DNA from: Candidatus Hydrogenedentota bacterium
GTDB lineage: Bacteria > Hydrogenedentota > Hydrogenedentia > Hydrogenedentales > SLHB01
Length of the DNA stretch: 55,627 nucleotides
Assembly (NCBI GenBank): GCA_020848835.1
Contig: JADLHJ010000031.1
Coordinates: 1 to 55,627 of the forward strand
Reading direction: 5' to 3'
Each line of letters starts with the position of its first letter. Position 1 is the stretch's first letter. The translations under genes and the position numbers were made by a program. The notes under the pieces are model-generated. The model was not told the DNA's origin. It searched no databases and saw nothing but the letters and a program-made list of their open reading frames with translations. Shown here one piece after another: positions 15,419 through 22,912 of this stretch.

Positions 15419-15750
15419 TGCTGGACGTAGATCCATATAGCAACTCATGCGAATGGCGCGCATACTCGCATTGGCGGAAGCCAGACCGCGTAAACGCGGA
15501 ACTCCGAACCTAGTCCGGCCTTTCCAAGTGTCGTGAACCGTAATAACAACGGGACTTACGCACAAGATTTCGTCACGAAACCGAGAAACGTTAGCTCAAT
15601 ATCGGGCGTATTCCGCCATACGCGGACCCACTCTTTTAATATTCTATTGCGAAATCTATGTTTTACAGGTATATTTGCTGCACGGATCGTCGTGGTTGCC
15701 TGACCGCGACGGGGGAGTCCGGGGTTCAGGCAGTAAGGGGGCGGACGCCT
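15419..15750. other. Intergenic region upstream of the KOR operon
   Basis: This 332-bp gap holds the divergent 5' ends of the glycosylase gene and the KOR operon. Besides the promoter at 15647-15675, TGCCTGA and TCAGGCA form a 7-bp inverted repeat in the leader around the GC-rich 15700-15730 tract. I see no gene in it. Confidence 0.5.
15647..15675 (+). promoter_or_regulatory. Sigma70-type promoter of the KOR operon
   Basis: TTGCGA (15647-15652) and TATATT (15670-15675) are separated by exactly 17 bp. Start of transcription would be near 15682, giving a leader of about 70 bases before korD. Confidence 0.6.
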
Positions 15751-16038
15751 ATGTCCGTACACACCCGCGTCCCTATTGACGCGGCGTCAATGCAGGTCCC
15801 TAGGGGCCAAGTCTACACCATTCCCAACCGGTGCAAGGGTTGCAACTTCTGCATCCAGTTCTGCCCGAAGGAAGTCCTCGAGTTTTCCGAGGCGATTAAT
15901 AACAAGGGATACCACTTCCCAATTGTGCGCAAGGGCAAGGAAGAACAGTGCATCCACTGCCGTTTTTGCGACCTGATTTGCCCGGAACTGGCCATTTTCA
16001 CGCGCGAACTCGAATCCGCGCCAGCGCAGGGGGCTTAA
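15751..16038 (+). CDS. korD: 2-oxoacid:ferredoxin oxidoreductase, delta (ferredoxin) subunit
   Basis: 95-residue two-cluster ferredoxin. The cysteine motifs CKGCNFCIQFCP and CIHCRFCDLICP each bind a 4Fe-4S cluster, passing electrons from the catalytic subunits to free ferredoxin. The frame is open from 15658, but ATG 15751 with an AAGGGGG ribosome site starts the conserved part. It opens a five-gene run (D-A-B-C-hdrA) with gaps of 4 and 9 bp and two ATGA overlaps, the subunit order of the oorDABC type of 2-oxoglutarate oxidoreductase. Confidence 0.9.
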   Translation: MSVHTRVPIDAASMQVPRGQVYTIPNRCKGCNFCIQFCPKEVLEFSEAINNKGYHFPIVRKGKEEQCIHCRFCDLICPELAIFTRELESAPAQGA

Positions 16039-16042
16039 CGTC

Positions 16043-17218
16043 ATGACACCTGCCACCGCCCCCGCCATTGACGAGCATCCGCGCGTCATTTCCGGCGATC
16101 ATTTTATGTTGGGCGATCACGCGTGCGCGGAAGGCGCGCTGGCCGCGGGTCTCGATTTTTACGGCGGTTATCCGATCACGCCATCCACGGAGATCATGGA
16201 ACATCTCGCGGAACGTTTGCCGGCCGTCGGCGGAACGTTTGTGCAGATGGAAGACGAGATTGCCAGCGTAGCGGCGATCATTGGCGCATCTGTAGCGGGC
16301 GCGCGCGTGATGACGGCGACTTCCGGGCCCGGTTTCAGTTTGATGATGGAGAACATCGGCCTTGCCGCGATCATGGAAGTGCCTATTGTGATTGTGGACG
16401 TGCAGCGCGCGTCGCCATCGACTGGCCTTCCCACATCAGTCGGGCAATCGGATCTCTTGCAAGTGCGCTGGGGATCGCATGGCGACTATTCGGTGATTGT
16501 GTATTGCCCGTCTTCGCCGCAGGAATGTTTCGATCTGACCATCGCCGCATTTAACGCAGCCGACCAATACCGCGTGCCGTCGTTTGTACTGATGGACGAA
16601 ATTGTAGGGCACATGACCGAGCGCGTGGTTGTTCCGCCGCAAGAAAAAATCCAGCGCGTGTACCGCAAGCGCCCAAGTGTTCCGCCGGGTTCGCCGGAAT
16701 TTCTCCCCTTTAAAGCCGATGAAGACCTCGTGCCACCGATGGCGCACGCGGGCGAAGGCTACAAGGTACACATGACCGGTCTTACACACGACGAGCGTGG
16801 GTATCCCTCGCTCACCGCGCAAACGCACGAAAAACTGATCAACCGTATTGTCGATAAGGTGCGCCTCAACGCCGATCGCATCGTACGCTACGAACTCATC
16901 AATACCGAGGACGCGGAAATCGTCGTCGTAGCCCTGGGCTGCACGGCGCGATCGGCGCGGCGCGCTGTTGCGCGTGCGCGCATGAAAGGCATTCGCGCGG
17001 GCATGTTGCGGCCGATCACGATGTGGCCCTTCCCGCAGACGGTTTTGAAAGAGCTCGCGGGCAACGGCGTCGTGAAACGTTTTGTGGTGCCGGAGATCAA
17101 TCTCGGCCAGTTGTGCCGCGAAGTGCACCGGCACACGGCACTGCCCGTCACGCGGCTGAACCATCCCGGCGGCGCGATGATCACGCCCGATCAAATCCTG
17201 GAGGCCCTCGAAGCATGA
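16043..17218 (+). CDS. korA: 2-oxoacid:ferredoxin oxidoreductase, alpha subunit
   Basis: 391-residue catalytic partner of the KOR/OOR complex, which oxidatively decarboxylates a 2-oxoacid, probably 2-oxoglutarate, to acyl-CoA, reducing ferredoxin. GYPITPSTE (42-50) is the hallmark of the alpha subunit. QMEDEIASVAAIIGASVAG and TATSGPGFSLMMENIG are further pyrimidine-binding domain motifs, and the C-terminal transketolase-like domain ends near LNHPGGAMITPDQILEAL. It starts four bases after korD and its TGA overlaps the korB start. Substrate assignment rests on gene order and general similarity; 2-oxoacids other than 2-oxoglutarate are possible. Confidence 0.92.
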   Translation: MTPATAPAIDEHPRVISGDHFMLGDHACAEGALAAGLDFYGGYPITPSTEIMEHLAERLPAVGGTFVQMEDEIASVAAIIGASVAGARVMTATSGPGFSLMMENIGLAAIMEVPIVIVDVQRASPSTGLPTSVGQSDLLQVRWGSHGDYSVIVYCPSSPQECFDLTIAAFNAADQYRVPSFVLMDEIVGHMTERVVVPPQEKIQRVYRKRPSVPPGSPEFLPFKADEDLVPPMAHAGEGYKVHMTGLTHDERGYPSLTAQTHEKLINRIVDKVRLNADRIVRYELINTEDAEIVVVALGCTARSARRAVARARMKGIRAGMLRPITMWPFPQTVLKELAGNGVVKRFVVPEINLGQLCREVHRHTALPVTRLNHPGGAMITPDQILEALEA

Positions 17219-18051
17219 GCAGCGGCGCAATCGTTGTCGAGTCACACCCCGCGGACACGCTGCTGCGCGCGGAGAGGCTGCCGCATATTCTGTGTCCCGG
17301 TTGCGGCATTGGATCGGTAGTTCATACCTATGTCGACGCGATCGCGGCATCGGGCATCCCGCAGGACAAACACGTCTGCGTGTCCGGCATAGGTTGCAGC
17401 GGGCGCGCGGCGGGTTATGTAAATGTCGATTCGTATCACACCACGCACGGACGTTCGATTCCGTTTGCGTTGGGCATCGCGACGTACCGGCCCGAACTTC
17501 ATGTCACCGTGATCAGCGGCGACGGCGATCTCACGGCCATTGGCGGAAACCATTTCATTCACGCAGCGCGGCGCAGCGTCGCGCTGCTGGTGCTGTGCAT
17601 CAACAACTTCAACTACGGCATGACCGGCGGACAGGCCGGCCCGACGACGCCGCTCAGCGCGATGTCGCGCACGACGCCGCATGGTTGTTGGGAACGCCCG
17701 TTTAATTTGCCCTTCCTCGCGCAGGCCGTTGGCGCTTCCTATGTGGCGCGATGGACGGTACTGCACGTGCGCCAACTGCGCGCGGCACTCATTCACGCGA
17801 TGAACAAGGAAGGCTTCCGTTTCATTGAGATTCTGTCTCCGTGCCCGACGGGCTTCGGCAGGCCGAACGACATCGGCGACGGCATCAGCGAGATGCAGAA
17901 TTACCTGCGCCGCTGCGTAGTAGATAACGGCATCGATCTGCGCCAGACAGACATTGACCTTACGCAACAGGACAGCCCCATCTACGTGGGCGATTTTGTG
18001 GATGTGGATCGGCCGTCGTTCCGTCCGCAGGTGGTGCAACACGCGCACTAG
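17215..18051 (+). CDS. korB: 2-oxoacid:ferredoxin oxidoreductase, beta subunit
   Basis: 278-residue thiamine diphosphate-binding subunit. CPGCGIG (27-33) with Cys in CVSGIGCSG (55-63) supplies cluster ligands, and the ThDP motif runs from GDGDLTAIGG (102-111) to CINNFNYGMTGGQ (128-140). The late LSPCPTGFGR matches the family cluster and substrate region. ATG 17215 overlaps the korA stop as ATGA, indicating translational coupling; the upstream open frame to 17023 is a shadow inside korA. It works as an alpha-beta unit with KorA in the cytoplasm. Confidence 0.93.
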   Translation: MSSGAIVVESHPADTLLRAERLPHILCPGCGIGSVVHTYVDAIAASGIPQDKHVCVSGIGCSGRAAGYVNVDSYHTTHGRSIPFALGIATYRPELHVTVISGDGDLTAIGGNHFIHAARRSVALLVLCINNFNYGMTGGQAGPTTPLSAMSRTTPHGCWERPFNLPFLAQAVGASYVARWTVLHVRQLRAALIHAMNKEGFRFIEILSPCPTGFGRPNDIGDGISEMQNYLRRCVVDNGIDLRQTDIDLTQQDSPIYVGDFVDVDRPSFRPQVVQHAH

Positions 18052-18060
18052 AAGGTTCGT

Positions 18061-18627
18061 ATGCAAGAAGAAGCAGTAGACAACGAAGTAACAGAAATTC
18101 GAATCAGTGGTTATGGCGGCCAAGGCGTCGTATTGGCGGGGCAATTGCTCGGTAAAGCGGCTTCGTTGTACGACAACAAGTCCGCGGTGTTCACACAATC
18201 CTACGGACCGGAGGCGCGCGGCGGCGCGTCGTGCGCGGACGTAGTCGTTTCGAGTGCGCCGGTGGATTATCCGCTGGTGTCGCATCCAGATGTACTGGTC
18301 ACGCTATTCCAAGAGGCGTACATGAAGTATCGGCCGATGATGAAGCCGGGCGGTATCCTGATACTCGAACCCGATCTCGTGCAGGTGAAGAAAGACGAAG
18401 TGCCGCACCATCGCGTACCGGCGACAAAGATCGCCGAAGGCCTCGGGCGCAAGATCGTCGCAAATGTTGTCGCGCTGGGATATCTCGTAGGCATTACGAA
18501 TGTGGTTGGCCGTGAAGCCGTCGAAGAATGCATCCGTGCGACCGTGAAGAAACAAACTATCGATCTGAACCTGCGCGCGTTCGACGCGGGGTTCTCGCTG
18601 GCGGCAAAGGAGCGCGTCGCGTCATGA
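18061..18627 (+). CDS. korC: 2-oxoacid:ferredoxin oxidoreductase, gamma subunit
   Basis: 188-residue gamma subunit of the complex. The motif ISGYGGQGVVLAGQLLG near residues 14-30 and the TQSYGPEARGGASCADVVVS segment are diagnostic of the POR/KOR gamma family. The rest has the expected alternating fold ending in a helix. It follows korB by nine bases and its stop overlaps the hdrA-like start (ATGA), so the five genes are likely made together. Regulation beyond the operon promoter is not visible. Confidence 0.93.
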   Translation: MQEEAVDNEVTEIRISGYGGQGVVLAGQLLGKAASLYDNKSAVFTQSYGPEARGGASCADVVVSSAPVDYPLVSHPDVLVTLFQEAYMKYRPMMKPGGILILEPDLVQVKKDEVPHHRVPATKIAEGLGRKIVANVVALGYLVGITNVVGREAVEECIRATVKKQTIDLNLRAFDAGFSLAAKERVAS

Positions 18628-20015
18628 CCGATTCCGTACTCGTCATCGGCGCGGGCGTCGCGGGAATGCGCGCGGCGCTTGACCTGGCGCGTCACGGGAT
18701 TGCGGTAGTGCTTGTCGAACGCGAACCCGTGCTCGGCGGCGTGATGGCGAGCCGGCTTTGCGATGACGAAGAGACCTTCGACTTTGCGCACGGCGTAGAG
18801 GTGCCCAAGGTCACGCAGATCGCAGCACAAAAAAACATCGAAGTTTTAACGATGTCCGATGTCGTGGAGTTGAACGGCACGGCGGGATCGTTCACCGCGA
18901 CGATTCGCCAGCGGAGCCGTTTCGTGACGGATGCGTGCACCCAGTGCCGCCACTGCCACACGGCGTGCCCACAGGTAGCGCCAAACCAGTTTCAGGCGGG
19001 CGTCACCCTGCGCAAGGCAATTTACACGCCGTTCCGCGGTGCGTTCCCAGCCTCCTATGTGATTGACGTTGACACGTGTTTGAACAAACCGCCGAACTAC
19101 CTGCCGTGCCAGCGCTGCGTGGAAGTTTGCGACGACAAAGCGATCCATTTTGAGGTCCCGCTCGAACGCAAGCTAACGCGCGAGATCGGCGCGGTCGTAT
19201 TGGCGACGGGTTTTGCTGTGGAGGGATCGAACGAACCCGACAAGTACGGCTATGGTCTGCACCCGGACATCATGACTTATATGGAGTTGGAGCAGTTGAT
19301 TGCGCCGACCGGGCCATCCGGCGGATTCGTCGAAAAGTTGAGCAACTCCTCATCGCCGGTCAGCGTGTTGTATGTCATGGATGATGCGAGCCGCTTTGCG
19401 GCGGGCTGCGCCGCGGCACAATGCGACAAATTGATTTCGCAGGACATCAACAACGTGGTCGTGCTGCATCCGCCCAAGACGAATGAAGGCGATCGCTTCA
19501 CGGAATTCTGGCGGCGCGTCGCGAAACGTGACTGTGTATTGGTTGAAGGCCAACTCGAACGCGTCACCCCGGTGGAAGACGAACAACTTCGGGTACGCTA
19601 CAAGGATGTCACGCAACCGCTGAGCACCACCGAGAACTACGACATGGTCGTGTTCACGACGCGTGCGACAGCGTCTCCCCGTTTCGAAGAAGTCGCGAGA
19701 ACGCTTCACATCGAGCACAACGGCTCGGGATTTGTGAAAGCGGGCCAGGCGATCGGCGGCGTGAACGCGACGACCCAGCCGGGGATTTATGTCGCGGGCT
19801 GCGCGAGCGGATTGAAAGATGTAACCGAGACCATCGCCGAGAGCAAGTCGGCGGCGATTCATAGCATGCGTCACGTAACAGTGCGCGCCCCTGCCAATGG
19901 GAACGAACCTGCGATTAGCGGACATACGGGCCTTATGATTGATGGAAAATGGCAAACAGACGATCAGATCCGCCAGCGCATTGAGTCCGTTTTAATTAAC
20001 CTGCTCCAACCCTAA
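18624..20015 (+). CDS. HdrA-like FAD/Fe-S oxidoreductase linked to KOR
   Basis: 463-residue flavoprotein resembling the core of heterodisulfide reductase subunit A. The FAD motif VIGAGVAGMRAALDLA is at 7-22; one 4Fe-4S set is C105, C108, C111 and C115 (CTQCRHCHTACP), and a second is formed by C152, C162, C165 and C169. The fragment MASRLCDDEETFDFAHG replaces the cysteine-rich DCSxCILxPK-type stretch of HdrA, leaving only C46, so the FAD-near cluster is probably lost. ATG 18624 overlaps the korC stop. It probably takes or gives electrons to the KOR ferredoxin subunit. Whether it bifurcates electrons is not known. Confidence 0.8.
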   Translation: MTDSVLVIGAGVAGMRAALDLARHGIAVVLVEREPVLGGVMASRLCDDEETFDFAHGVEVPKVTQIAAQKNIEVLTMSDVVELNGTAGSFTATIRQRSRFVTDACTQCRHCHTACPQVAPNQFQAGVTLRKAIYTPFRGAFPASYVIDVDTCLNKPPNYLPCQRCVEVCDDKAIHFEVPLERKLTREIGAVVLATGFAVEGSNEPDKYGYGLHPDIMTYMELEQLIAPTGPSGGFVEKLSNSSSPVSVLYVMDDASRFAAGCAAAQCDKLISQDINNVVVLHPPKTNEGDRFTEFWRRVAKRDCVLVEGQLERVTPVEDEQLRVRYKDVTQPLSTTENYDMVVFTTRATASPRFEEVARTLHIEHNGSGFVKAGQAIGGVNATTQPGIYVAGCASGLKDVTETIAESKSAAIHSMRHVTVRAPANGNEPAISGHTGLMIDGKWQTDDQIRQRIESVLINLLQP

Positions 20016-20120
20016 GCCTTCCTGAAAAAACTTCTCGTCTTTGCTTTTCTCGCACGCGGTAATCGGACAACGACTACACGCATCAACGGCGTTTTCGCGG
20101 CATACCCGCCAACAGACCAT
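19992..20120 (-). CDS. Candidate 42-residue Cys-rich microprotein
   Basis: From ATG 20120 the minus strand encodes 42 residues with Cys at 3, 7, 15, 18 and 23 (CWRVC, then ACSRCP and TACEKSK), a polar C-terminal tail and ordinary codon choice. The spacing suggests a metal or Fe-S site. It overlaps the end of the HdrA-like gene by 24 bp on the opposite strand. There is no convincing ribosome site, and a stop codon lies just upstream, so the start is unsure. I do not recognise the family. Confidence 0.35.
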   Translation of the reverse strand: MVCWRVCRENAVDACSRCPITACEKSKDEKFFQEGLGLEQVN

Positions 20121-20331
20121 TGTTTGAGTTGGCAATGCGGCGTGCTACAGCAGCACGGCGCGTGTAATTAGGGGCAAGAAAAGGAAGGAATTGCACCATG
20201 GATCCGGAACCAGTACACCCGTTCTTGTTTTTACTCGCGGCGTTTTTCCGCGCTATCCGGTTTTTGTTTGACGCTTCAGCCGGTCCGGTAGGCGTCGAAT
20301 AAGGGCCAAGGTTCGATTGGCCGCCGGTCAC
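20016..20331. other. Gene-poor spacer after the KOR operon
   Basis: No established gene lies in these 316 bp. Two small frames, plus-strand 20198-20302 and minus-strand 19992-20120, are the only candidates. No terminator hairpin is evident after the HdrA-like gene. Confidence 0.5.
20198..20302 (+). CDS. Candidate 34-residue membrane microprotein
   Basis: ATG 20198 is preceded by AAGGAAGG at 20181-20188, one of the best ribosome sites in this region. The peptide starts MDPEPVHPF, has one hydrophobic stretch rich in Phe, Leu and Ala (about 9-24, interrupted by Arg18 and Arg21) and ends GPVGVE, suggesting a single amphipathic or membrane helix. It lies 182 bp after the HdrA-like gene in the same direction. 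Function unknown; a chance frame cannot be excluded. Confidence 0.45.
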   Translation: MDPEPVHPFLFLLAAFFRAIRFLFDASAGPVGVE

Positions 20332-21609
20332 TTAAACGAGTTTGGTCAGTAGCGCCTGGCATTGCGCAGTAAAATGTCGCGCGCATTCCGAGGTGAACGG
20401 CGGCCAACCCATGATTTTAGGCACGACTATCGCGGCGTACTCTTTATTATCGTAGGCCTTTGGATCGGTTAGGTAGCCAACGAAATCGTCGCAGTAGCCA
20501 ACCGCGAGCACATTTGAAAACGGCGCGGCCGCGCGCAATTGCAGACCGTAAAAACTATAGAGTTCAGCAGGGTGGAACAGGAGCGCGACGCTCCCGAGTC
20601 GCATGGCACTTATTGGTGCTCTATACGATGTCGTGTTCATGTTCCACTGTGCTGCATTTTCGCTCCATGCCTTCGCGAATGTTTCGTCCACCCACACGCC
20701 GTCTTTGCACTTCTCTGGATGCGATTTAAAAAAATCCATCTCCGCTTTGAATCGTTCCATGTCGAAGTGGAGATCGACCGTGTCGTTCACGATTTTCAGT
20801 TCATCAATCTCGACTATGTCCCCGTGCCCCATCGCATGGTGTAGCGCGGGCGCGATGGCTTGTGCTGTTGGCATGGGTTCGCCAATCCATTTCTTGCCGT
20901 CGCCGGGATTCACGTCGCCGATGTGGCCCTGCAGAAAACCGGGTTCTGGTTCAATTCCTTTGGCGATGATGCCAGGCCAGTCGGGACCGGCCTGCGTGTC
21001 CTGATAGCAGACGGGATGCGCGCAGAAGTGATACCACAACAGTGGCTTTTTGTTTTCCGCGCGCTGAAAATAGAGGGCCTGCAGCAGCGTGTCAAGCCAG
21101 CGCTCGTCGTCCGTGCTTTGTGCCGTGAACTCAACGTCCGTCTTCCACGTTTTCACTGTGCGATTGAAGTTGCCGCCTTCGACACGCTGCGAACCGGCGT
21201 AGCAGTCGGCTTCGGACAGATCGTTCATCGCAGCCTTTGCCGCTTCCGTCGCGCGAGCGTAGACGAGATCGCGAAATGCATCGGAAACCGATCCCCAATG
21301 CAACAGCGGGCGGAGCGAAGGCATGCCGTGCGTATGCGTCGCGCAGACGCGCACGTGTGCCGCGGGCACGCCGGTGGCTTGTTCGACGCGTTTTTGCAAT
21401 TCCATGGAGACTTCACGCGAGAGGCAGGGAATATCGATCGACAAAATGATTGCGCTGGTATCGTTCACGCGCAAAGCGAGCGCCCGCACTTTTGCCGCTT
21501 GGCGAACCGCGGTGACTTTGCGTTCTTTCCCCGGCGCATAGTGAAAGCCCGCGAGTACGGTATCGTTCGCGGGCGTGACGTCGGCGATACCTTCACCAGC
21601 AAAAAGCAT
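20332..21609 (-). CDS. Neutral/alkaline ceramidase-like hydrolase
   Basis: 425 residues matching the N-terminal catalytic domain of neutral/alkaline non-lysosomal ceramidases (amide hydrolysis of N-acyl sphingosine or other lipids). It begins FAGEGIADVTP, close to the family's start, and carries the zinc motif THTHGMPS (H92 and H94), followed by YHFCAHPVCY and LLFHPAELYSFYG. It lacks a signal peptide and the C-terminal domain, unlike classical secreted ceramidases of about 650 residues or more, so the substrate may differ. It is monocistronic or ends a short run read leftward. Confidence 0.8.
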   Translation of the reverse strand: MLFAGEGIADVTPANDTVLAGFHYAPGKERKVTAVRQAAKVRALALRVNDTSAIILSIDIPCLSREVSMELQKRVEQATGVPAAHVRVCATHTHGMPSLRPLLHWGSVSDAFRDLVYARATEAAKAAMNDLSEADCYAGSQRVEGGNFNRTVKTWKTDVEFTAQSTDDERWLDTLLQALYFQRAENKKPLLWYHFCAHPVCYQDTQAGPDWPGIIAKGIEPEPGFLQGHIGDVNPGDGKKWIGEPMPTAQAIAPALHHAMGHGDIVEIDELKIVNDTVDLHFDMERFKAEMDFFKSHPEKCKDGVWVDETFAKAWSENAAQWNMNTTSYRAPISAMRLGSVALLFHPAELYSFYGLQLRAAAPFSNVLAVGYCDDFVGYLTDPKAYDNKEYAAIVVPKIMGWPPFTSECARHFTAQCQALLTKLV

Positions 21610-21725
21610 GCGCGTGAAACTCCGTAAGCAAAAAACGAATTGTCACCAGTCAAGTGCAGCAATTATAAGAGCACGAAACGATCAATAACGTCGGCGATCC
21701 CACTGCCTTCACACAGTGGATCGTA

Positions 21726-22151
21726 CTACTCCGAATCTCTGAACACCGTATCCGGCGAGAACGCGGGCACGCAAACCGCGATATACTCCGCGCCTTCCGG
21801 TTCGGGCGTGCTGTAGCGCACCCATTCGCCGGGCAACGTGATCACGCATTGACCCGCGCAAACTTCCATGGGTTCGCCAAGTTCATGCTCGATGCGCAGC
21901 ATGCCCTTCAATACCAGCGTGTATTCTGTAAATTCCGGGCGCTGCCCCGGCTCGATCCAGCCTGGCGGGCTCGTCATGTGCGCGATGCTCACACCGGTGG
22001 TGCCGGTGTTCACGCGACCGACGTATTCGCGGATTTGTTTCGGTTTGTTGCCTTGCGCCTGCACGATTGTCGGCGAAGTAATTAGATTCGGCATCGACAT
22101 TCCCTTGATCGGCCAGACTTCAACCTGCGCTTTTGGTATACGTATAGACAC
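21726..22151 (-). CDS. Cupin-domain protein
   Basis: 141 residues with one cupin barrel: PPGWIEPGQRPEFTEYTLVLKG carries the first motif in variant form and VCAGQCVITLPGEWVRY the second. Typical metal-binding His residues are mostly replaced (E and Q remain), so it may be a sensor or binding protein rather than an enzyme. It lies between the ceramidase-like and DUF1080 genes in the same direction, with gaps of 116 and 67 bp. Ligand unknown. Confidence 0.8.
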   Translation of the reverse strand: MSIRIPKAQVEVWPIKGMSMPNLITSPTIVQAQGNKPKQIREYVGRVNTGTTGVSIAHMTSPPGWIEPGQRPEFTEYTLVLKGMLRIEHELGEPMEVCAGQCVITLPGEWVRYSTPEPEGAEYIAVCVPAFSPDTVFRDSE

Positions 22152-22218
22152 AATTAACCACCCACCTTTTCCAAGACTACTTCCGCCGCGCCTTCAGAAT
22201 AATACACACCGCGCGCCT

Positions 22219-22908
22219 TCAATGCAGCGCGGTCTTGATCCTTAAATCTTTGAACTGCACTTTCATCGGCGGACCGGGGTGCATCTGCAGGGCTATGATA
22301 CCGTCTTTGCACGCCCACTTCGCGTCGCGGTCATCCACCTCGCACATGCGCTTGCCGTTTATGCTCAACACGACGCTGCTGCCTTGCGCAATGATTTCGT
22401 AGTCGTTCCACTCGTCTTGCTTGACGGCCATCTGCAGTTCGGTCGATCGTTCGAATTCGGTTTCCTGGCGGGTGCCGTCTTCGGCGATAACGGCTTGTTT
22501 GCCGCGCATCACCACGCCGCCGCGGTCGTGTTGAAACAGGCAGCCGGTCCATTCCGTTCCCGCTTCCATATCGGCCTGATACCCCCAGGTATCAAACTCG
22601 GGCCGTTCCTGGCTGCGAAACTGCACCCCCGAGTTGCCGCCAACGAGTTTGTACTTGAAGCGCATCACGAAGTCAGAGGGTTTCCCGCCCCGCCAGTAGA
22701 GATAGTGGTGCTTTTTGCAGGGCTTCTCCGGCGTGCTCTCCGACGTGATCGCGCCGTCTTCGACCCACCATCCGCCGGGCTTCCCTTCCCAGCCGGTGAG
22801 GTCTTTGCCGTTGAACATCGGCACAAACCCTTCTTCATCCGGCGCGAGGGACGGGACTCCGATAATAATCGTCAGTAAGGCGGCGGTAACGATGATGGAC
22901 GTCTTCAT
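22219..22908 (-). CDS. DUF1080 (3-keto-disaccharide hydrolase-like) exported protein
   Basis: 229 residues: a short signal peptide (MKTSIIVTAALLTIIIG), then a concanavalin-like DUF1080 fold. Diagnostic parts are FVPMFNGKDLTGWEG at the start, DFVMRFKYKLVGGNSGVQFRS in the middle and the late LQMHPGPPMKVQFKDLRIK. The family contains enzymes that cleave 3-keto-glycosides. It lies four bases downstream of a Tat-exported Gfo/Idh/MocA gene, the kind of oxidoreductase that can create a 3-keto sugar, so a joint role in glycoside cleavage is inferred. ATG 22908 starts the signal peptide; the longer frame overlaps the neighbour. Confidence 0.88.
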   Translation of the reverse strand: MKTSIIVTAALLTIIIGVPSLAPDEEGFVPMFNGKDLTGWEGKPGGWWVEDGAITSESTPEKPCKKHHYLYWRGGKPSDFVMRFKYKLVGGNSGVQFRSQERPEFDTWGYQADMEAGTEWTGCLFQHDRGGVVMRGKQAVIAEDGTRQETEFERSTELQMAVKQDEWNDYEIIAQGSSVVLSINGKRMCEVDDRDAKWACKDGIIALQMHPGPPMKVQFKDLRIKTALH

Positions 22909-22912
22909 GGTC

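Noticed and set aside
20083..20331. An 82-codon minus-strand frame upstream of the ceramidase-like gene
   Set aside because: No ribosome site, polar low-complexity composition, and it conflicts with the better supported plus-strand microprotein frame.
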